From Monoraphidium neglectum (lineage: Eukaryota; Chlorophyta; Chlorophyceae; Sphaeropleales; Selenastraceae), in contig NW_014013440.1 in NCBI RefSeq assembly GCF_000611645.1, positions 2,097 through 16,169 of the forward strand: a DNA stretch of 14,073 nucleotides. The letters run 5' to 3'. Below are positions 1 to 7,000 of this stretch, one piece after another (within the stretch, counting starts at the first letter, position 1; the number at the start of each line of letters is the position of its first letter). A program made the translations under genes and the position numbers. The notes beneath the pieces are model-generated. The model was not told the DNA's origin. It did not search any database and saw nothing but the letters and a program-made list of their open reading frames with translations.

Positions 1-166
1 CGTCCCGCCACTGAGTGACTGCAGGGCGTGACCTTGCCCCTCGAGCTGAACCTAATGACTTCACCCGCGGGCCCGCGACACGGGCCCGCCTCAACAGCTC
101 CCGCCACCCAGTATCGTCCGGCGTGAAGCAAGCCGCGCACACCGCCTCCCTCTTTGCTGGCCGCAG

Positions 167-720
167 GACCGCGCAGCGCCGTCTCCCAGATATCGGTGGA
201 CCAGCGGCCGGGGGTGCACATCGTACTCTTCATAAACAAGTCAGCGCCCGCCCCGCGCCCCGCGCCTCACCCGCTGCCCCTCGCCGCGCCCTGCTGCGCC
301 CAGCCGGCGCCGGCGCCCTCCCGCCCCCCGAGGCGACCTTGCCTCCAGGGGCGCCGCTGCGCCTGCTGAATGCTACTATGTTGGGTCTGGTGGCACGTGT
401 CTGTTGCACGTGTCTGTCAAAGGAACTTGCCAGCCTTCGACAGACAGCCAGACCCGCACTGCCAACATCTGCCGCCCAAGCGCGGCCCAACTGCCGCCCA
501 ACCGCCTCCAACTGCCGCCCAACCGCCGGACCCCTTCAGGGCCGTGGCCTACAAGGACACCTATGTCCAGGCCGCCAACGTGGTGGCGCCCCGCATCCCC
601 TTCAACGCGTCAGCCAGCGTCTTCACGGCGGCAGAGAAGGCGGCGGAGGCGGTCGGCAGCCCGCTGGACGTGCCCCCCATCACGGGCATGCTCAAGGGGC
701 CTCAGGATCTGCTGGTGTGA
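167..720 (+). CDS. 3' end of an unrecognised gene (two exons, partial)
   Basis: Two exons read in the same frame and join without a phase break. Exon 167-239 (or from 190) follows a pyrimidine-rich tract ending CCGCAG and encodes SQISVDQRPGVHIVLFINK. Its donor is GTCAGC at 240. Exon 540-720 follows CCCCTTCAG and encodes AVAYKDTYVQAANVVAPRIP and then a helical Ala/Glu-rich segment ending KGPQDLLV before TGA. The split codon AA|G gives Lys at the junction. The residue mix is varied and not low-complexity, unlike the other frames here, which is the main evidence for coding. No signal peptide or membrane helix is visible in this part. The gene must begin left of the window. I do not recognise the family and assign no function. 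The donor GTC is unlike the GTG donors elsewhere, so the first exon boundary is the weaker one. An alternative ending through a last exon at 952-966 (ADNE, stop) is possible. Confidence 0.45.
393..417. repeat. Two-copy 13-bp tandem repeat in an intron
   Basis: GCACGTGTCTGT occurs at 393-404 and again at 406-417, giving a period of 13 bases. It lies in the proposed intron between the two exons of the leftmost gene. No function is suggested by the sequence. Confidence 0.7.
487..528. repeat. Two-copy 21-bp tandem repeat before a splice acceptor
   Basis: Positions 487-507 and 508-528 are the same 21-base unit (beginning CCAACTGCCGCCC) with one mismatch at the last base. The C-rich repeat sits directly upstream of the acceptor at 538-539 and lengthens its pyrimidine-rich tract. 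It reads as protein in three frames but has no coding support. Confidence 0.75.
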
Positions 721-1055
721 TTTTGGTGCTTGTTTTTTGAATCTGACCAGGGGCCGGGGTGTGGATGGGCGATGGAGTGCACAGCATGCTGTAGCAGGAC
801 GCGTCTGAGTTGTGTGATCTGAGCCCCTGTCTGGGGGCGCAGCCTTGGTTGACGCCGGCCTGGGCCGGCCGCGGCCTTTGCGCTTGCGTGACCCCATCGC
901 CCTCTGCCTCCCCTGCCTCTCATCCCTTCAGTCCAAGTTTCCTCTCACCAGGCCGACAACGAGTGAGCATTAATAATGGGCCTGGCAGGGCGCCGATGAC
1001 GAGTCCTGGAGCGTAGGCTGCAATCGAGCGCCATTTAGCGCAGGCTGTGAAGCTT
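721..1055. other. Intergenic stretch or last intron of the upstream gene
   Basis: No supported exon fills this stretch. It contains no TGTAA motif, so a poly(A) site for the upstream gene is not obvious. A good acceptor (TTTCCTCTCACCAG, ending 951) is followed by GCCGACAACGAG and TGA at 964-966, which would make a short terminal exon for the upstream gene if GTGTGA at 715 is used as its donor. The start of the kinase gene and its promoter should also lie in or near this stretch, but I see no clear TATA box. Confidence 0.4.
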
Positions 1056-4000
1056 ATGCCGGGAGCTCTGCGCACTGCTCGTGCGCCTGAATGACCACCA
1101 CTCAATCCGTACCCCACCGGTGCTCATTGTCACGGCTGCATGCGGTGGTGTTGCACCCGGGCCTCCATCAACTCAAAATAATCCCACAGCACCCCAGCCC
1201 CATTCCCAACGGTAGTCGCCCCGTCGGTTGCCCTCCTCCCGCTTTACAGTCCTGATAGTGCCGCCCCAGGGCACAGACCTGTCACCCAGCCCGGCAAACG
1301 GCTGGCCGCCGCCGGGCGGCCTCGTCGTCACCCCCGGCCCCGTGCCCAACTCGCTGCTGTTCATGGGTGACATCCCCACCAACACCACGCCCGCGCCGCC
1401 CGGGGCGCCGCCGCAGCCGCCGCGGCCGGGCGCGGTGCCGGTGCACCCGCCGCTGTGGTTTGGGTGGGAGACGAACCTCATCGTCGTACCGCCGCAGTCG
1501 CCGAACAGCGTGCAGCTCAGGGGGCTGTCGCTGCTCGAGCTGGTGAGGGCTCGCCTCGTGCTCTGGCCTGGGCGTTGCGTGCTGTGTGTTGGCATCGTGT
1601 GCTGCGCGTGCTGTGCTTTGGCGGCGCGTGCTGCGCGTGCTGCGCGTGCTGCGCTTGCTGTGGTTGCTGTGCGTGCTTCCCGTGCTGCGCCAGCCGGCGG
1701 GCCCGTGCAAACGGACGGCACGTCCGACTTTTCAGTCAAAGCGGGTGGCAGCGGCCGCTCGGCCGGCCGATGCTGACCCCCGTCCCTCCCCATGCGCCGC
1801 ACCCTATAGTCATGCGCCCACCTCACCACATGCCAGGCGCGAGCCGCGGCCCATACCTGCTCTTCTCTTCCTATCGATGTCTCCCCAATGCAAACAAACT
1901 CCCCCTCATAATCAATCAGGGCCAGGGACCCTCTGCCCGCGAGGCGACTGACCTGACCCACCCTGACCTCTGGACACACCTGGTCTGGGCCATCAACAGG
2001 CGCGCCAGCGCGCCGCGGCCCCCGCGCCGTCATCGTTAATCACTCACGCACCCGCCCCTGCAACATCCCGTGCTGCGGCACCCCGCTCGACGGCCGCCCC
2101 CCGCTCGAGGTCAACGGGCCGCCTCTCGCCTGCCCTGCGTGAGCGCTCCGACCTCTCAGCACCGCCCGCCGCCCGCCTGCGCGCCCCGCCATCCGCCCCG
2201 CCTGCCGCCGCAGCTCGCTGGACGAGCCACGTCTGCTATTGGACTGGTGCCAGCTGTTGGTCCCGGGCCTCGAGCTGCGCCACATCCGCCGGCTGGCGGA
2301 GCGGGGGCCCAGCTTCGACATCCCCTTGCAGGGTGCGGCGCCGCCGGTCATTTTGGGGGTGCGGCACGCAAGGGCACCCCTCGTTGCGGCGGGCAGCAGG
2401 GCACCAGGGAGGGCGGCAGTGGCGGGTGTTGGGGCAAGCTATATGGCAGATCCTTTACGGCAGCCCTCTCTGATCAGGGCCGGGCTGCCTGTCATAGCAG
2501 GCCGCATGCACACACCAGCACAGGTGGTATCAGGCTCGCCGCCCACCCTGAACAATGCGCATCCACCGCCCCAACCGCCTCACCCTCGGACCTGCCTGCA
2601 CCCTTTCTGCCAGGCGGCCGCGCGCTGCTGTTTAGGGGGGCGGCGCCCGTGGGCGAGGGCTCAGTGTTTGTGCAGTCGTACCAGGGCGCCGGCCTGGCCG
2701 GCTCGAGGCTGCTTTTCACAGAGGACAGGGCGCCGCAGCCGCCAGGCTACAACTGGCCCGAATCTGGGGGCGGCCCGGCCGCGGCCGCGGCCGCCCGCCT
2801 GCCGACCTGGGCATCGGCCGTGATAGGGGTGTGCGTCGCCGCCGCCGCGGTGGGGCTGCTGCTGTGCGTGCTGCTGCCGCTGCTCGCGGCGCGGCGCCGC
2901 AGGGCGCGGCGGCAGCGGTTGCTTGGCGGCGGGTCTGAGGTGAAGGAAGTGTCAAGCTCTGGCGGCGCTCGGGTCGCCGGCAGCAAAAGCAGCGGCGGCG
3001 CGGACGGCTGCGGCGCGGACGCGGCACCCGCGCGGGACGACGCGCAGCGCACGCTCGCCGCGGCGGCGGCCGCCGCGGCGGCCGACAGGGGCGCGGCGGC
3101 GGGCGCGGGGGACTCGCAGAACGGCACTGGCGTGGCCGTGTTGGTGCAGCAGGCGCCAGCTGGCGGCAGCGCCAGCTCGCCGGCGTCAGATGATGTGGAG
3201 GGCAGGTGGCAGCTGCTGAGCCGCAAGATCGGGAAGAGGATCGGTCGCATCCACATGCACAGGCTGGCAGCTGCCCTGGCGGACAGCACGCCGCCGCCGT
3301 TGGCCGACGCGTCGGCAGCAGGTGTGGTTGGCGTCAGCCGCGTCGGCGGCGGCACAGAGGGCGACGGGGAGGACGGCGGCGGGGCGCCACAGGCGCAGGA
3401 GCCGGGGCAACGGGCAAGCCCATCCCCGCTGCCGGCCGTGGACGGCGGCGCCGGGCGCAGCTGCCCGTCCCTCGACCTGCAGCTTCTGTCCCCCATCGGC
3501 CAGGTGCGCGACCTCGCACGCGACCTCGCACGCGATGCACACGCTGCAGCCCCCCGTTTGGAGTCTGTGCGAGCACGTGGCGGCGCTTGCGGCGTGAAAC
3601 ACGTGCGCCCTTCCTCAGCAGTACATTTCAGCACCCCATATAATCTCAGCACCCCATATAATCTCCCTGCCGCGCATCCGCCTCACCTCCGCGAGCAACG
3701 GGTTGCTGCCTTGTCCCGCTCCACCCACGTCGCACGTCGGTGCAGGGCTCGTTTGGCACCGTGTGGCGCGGCCTGCTGCAGGGGCGCACCGAAGTGGCTG
3801 TCAAGCGTGAGTCATCGAGGCCGCCCCTAGGGGGGGGAGCAGATGGAGGGGCACCGCCTCTGGGTGGACCGGGGCTGAACCCCAGTTTACCAGCTGAGGT
3901 CTGCCGTGACAGGGCGTGTGTCGCGCCGGCCAGCCGATCCAGCACCTGGCTGGCTCTCATCGCTGACACCCCATTGCACCCCCCTCCCATGTGTGCCGCT

Positions 4001-7000
4001 CCCCCCCTCCCCCCGATCCCCCTCCCCTACCCCAGTGATGCAGCTGCCAGGCCTGTCGGCCCTCGCACCCTCGGGCGCCAAGGCCGCCAGCATCAGGGAG
4101 CGAATGGTGGGCGGCGCGCAGGAGCGGCGCGACGACGGCCGCACACCTCCTCACCGCTCCCCCCTGGCGCCCCCCCCCCAGCGCGCCGCGACTTGCGCCT
4201 GCGCTTGGCGCACCCCTGCCTCTTCACTCGGCTGGTGCAATTGCACGCACGCTTCCCCTGGACCAAAACTACACTCACTGAGGTGGCTGATGCAGCCTCA
4301 CCCCTTCCCTATGGACTTGGACAACACCCACTGCGGCGGCCGCAGGTGGTGCAGGAGGCGGCCATAGCCTCGGCCGTGGCCCACCCCCACGTGGTGTCAG
4401 TCTTCTCCGTCGGCCTGCGCCCCTGCCGGCCGCCGCAGCAGGAGCCCGCGCAGGGGGACGGCAGGCGGCAGCAGGCACCGGACCCCCCGGCGCCGGCAAC
4501 CCCCGGGGCGGAGGGCGACGCGGTGCTCTGGCAGCTCACGAGTGAGCGCAGCGGGCCTGGGAAATTATGAAGGGGGTGAGGGTGTGTGGTTCGGGGGAGG
4601 GAAGGGGGCAGCATGCAAGGGGTGCTCACAACGCGTACCAGAGCACACGGGGCCTGGCTCCGGGGTGGGGCCCGCCCCTTCGACCGCCCTTCGACGCCAC
4701 CCGGCTACCCTGTCGCCCTGCAACGCCCCGCCGTGCCGCGCCGGTCCGCGCTGCGCTGCGTTGCCGTTGGCAGTTCCATCTGCGCTAGAGCAGAAAGATC
4801 TTTCGTTTCACCTCACCCCTCGCTGCAACATCATGGTGCCCCCGTTTCTTTGCACGCGGCGATTGCTCCTGGCGGCCAGTCGTGATGGTGAGCGCGCGTG
4901 CAGGCGTCCTGGGAGCATGCTGCGTGCGCATTGAGTCTGTTCAGCACGACGATTCCCTGTGCACAGGGCAACATACAGCCGAGTCAACTCCCTTGACAGC
5001 AAACTCCCCATTCATGGGCCCCCACGGCCCCTGACGCCCCCAAGGGTAGGCTCGCAGCAGACCCCTCTCGGAAGCCCTTCCTCTGAATCCAATCTGGCAA
5101 ACCCCTGATAAAACCTGAAACCGTCACAAACCGCCCCCCCAGGAGTACTGCGACCAGGGCACCCTGCGGCAGGCCCTGGACCGGGGCCGCCTGAGGAACC
5201 CCCGCACAGGGCGCACCCACCTCCCCACCGCACTGGCGCTGGCAAAGGACGTAGCGGCCGCGCTGCAGTACCTCCACACCCAGCAGGTGATTGGGTGACT
5301 GGGGGCTTGGCCGGCGCCTCGCAGCCCCCAGGCTGGCGCGCGGGGCTCCAGCGTTGGTGCTGGAGGGAGGGAGTTGTGGGTGCTTTTCGAGAGGGGGCCG
5401 TGGGGGTGATTTTGGGAGAGAAGGCAGCAGGTTGGGGTGCTTTGGGGGCGGGAGGATGTGGTAAGTTGCGCTAAGCAGGTCAAACTTCACCCATTCATTG
5501 CCATGAGGGTTCGGCCGCCCAGGACGTGTGCCCATGCTGGGGCTTTGATGGCCTTGTGCCGGGTAGCTGTTAGACTGCCCGCCGAAGGCCGCTCTGAAAG
5601 CACATCCGCCAAACAGCCCCGGCAAGCTCTGGCTTTGGCTGGGCAAACCACTGCAGCAAGAAGCTCTGGGCCTCACCAGCGCGTCATGTACGGCTGCAGC
5701 CTCAGCACTGGCCGCTGACAGAGGCTGTATCCCAGCGCCGCCTTGACGCCGCGCCGGCGCCCTGGCCGCTCCCCCCGCCACCCCAGGTCATTCACGGCGA
5801 CATCAAGGCGTCAAACGTGCTGCTGAAGACAGGTGCACACGGCCCCCAAACTGCTGATGGTCATGGCCAAGGACTGGATGCGGTGTGGCACACGGCGCAG
5901 CTTGCGGCCGTCTAGATGTCTGCAGGCCTGACGTGGCAGGGTTGAGCACCACGCGCTCGCATATACGAGGTAGCGCATGTTGTTGAATAGAGGGGGTGGT
6001 GAGGATGCACGTTGCAAGGCAGGACCGAGCGGCGTCGCACGCCCCGTCACTGCGACCGTGCACATTCCGCCCCCGACTGATGCACCGGGCTGCACCCGCC
6101 ATTGCCATGCTAGCCTACGCCCCAGCCCCGCCCGCCCGCCGCGGCGGCGGCGGCGTCGTGGATGGTGGCGGCGGTGGTGCAGCTGTGGCCAGCAGTGGCG
6201 CCAACCTGATCCAGGGCGGCTGGACGATTGCCAAGGTGGCGTGGGCACACGCCTAGATGGTTACTCCTGCTGCTGCGGGTGGTTGAGGCTCGTTTGTATG
6301 CTTTCAGGGTCATTACTGGTTTGTGTAGGTTGTTTTGCTTGTTCGTTCAAGGCACGATGCATTCCTTAGCCCTTGTCATTTTGGCACCCGTCTGAATTCA
6401 TGCATGTCGATTTCTCATTCCACACACAATGGTCAGATCTGCGACTTTGGGCTGTCCTCATTTTTGGACACCGCGGGGGCCTCAACAATGCTGTCAACAC
6501 AGGTGAGCGATGCAGCGAGGGGGTGGGGGTGGGGGTTGGCGCACTGACTGGCGCACCGCCTCAGAGGCTGGCATGCGGCAGCCGCCCGGTCACGGCCCCC
6601 TGGCTGCGCATGTGACCTCCGACCACCCGGCCACCTCTGACGACGGCCCCCTCGCTTGCACCTGCCATGCACTCCCAACGGCCACGTGCCCCTGCAACAG
6701 GTCTGCGGCGGCACGGTGAGCCCAGGGGCATCAGGGGGGTGTCTCGCTGCCCATCGCTAGCGCTGCATAGTGTGACTGTCAGCACGCGCATGCACGTGCA
6801 AATGCGTTTCTGACCGTCGACACATACCAAGCTCGCCACTAGTGCAAGGCCCGCAGCACTGGCAGGCCGCCTGCCCCCGCGCTTCTCCGCTTGCACAGCT
6901 GACGGCATCATTGACCCCATCCTGACCCCCCCTCCAGCTGACCCACATGGCCCCCGAGGTGCTGACGTCATCGAAGCCCTCCAAGGCCAGCGACGTGTAC

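Noticed and set aside
1173..2033. 286-codon open frame on the minus strand
   Set aside because: It is opposite ectodomain exon and intron sequence, is dominated by Ala/Gly/Arg/Thr from GC-rich repeats, and has no recognisable motif. Long antisense frames are expected in DNA of this base composition.
2747..3652. 301-codon open frame on the minus strand
   Set aside because: Exact shadow of the exon coding the membrane helix and linker. Composition is Ser/Pro/Ala-biased and the sense strand carries the clear helix and kinase loop.
2070..3830. Single uninterrupted 586-codon exon
   Set aside because: The frame is open, but its first part (to about 2613) is low-complexity, while another frame there reads LLLDWCQLLVPG. 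Its end overruns the donor at 3504, where splicing restores GQGSFG.
4984..5781. 265-codon open frame on the minus strand
   Set aside because: It runs over the exon for EYCDQGTLRQ and its flanking introns. The sense strand reading is a conserved kinase segment.
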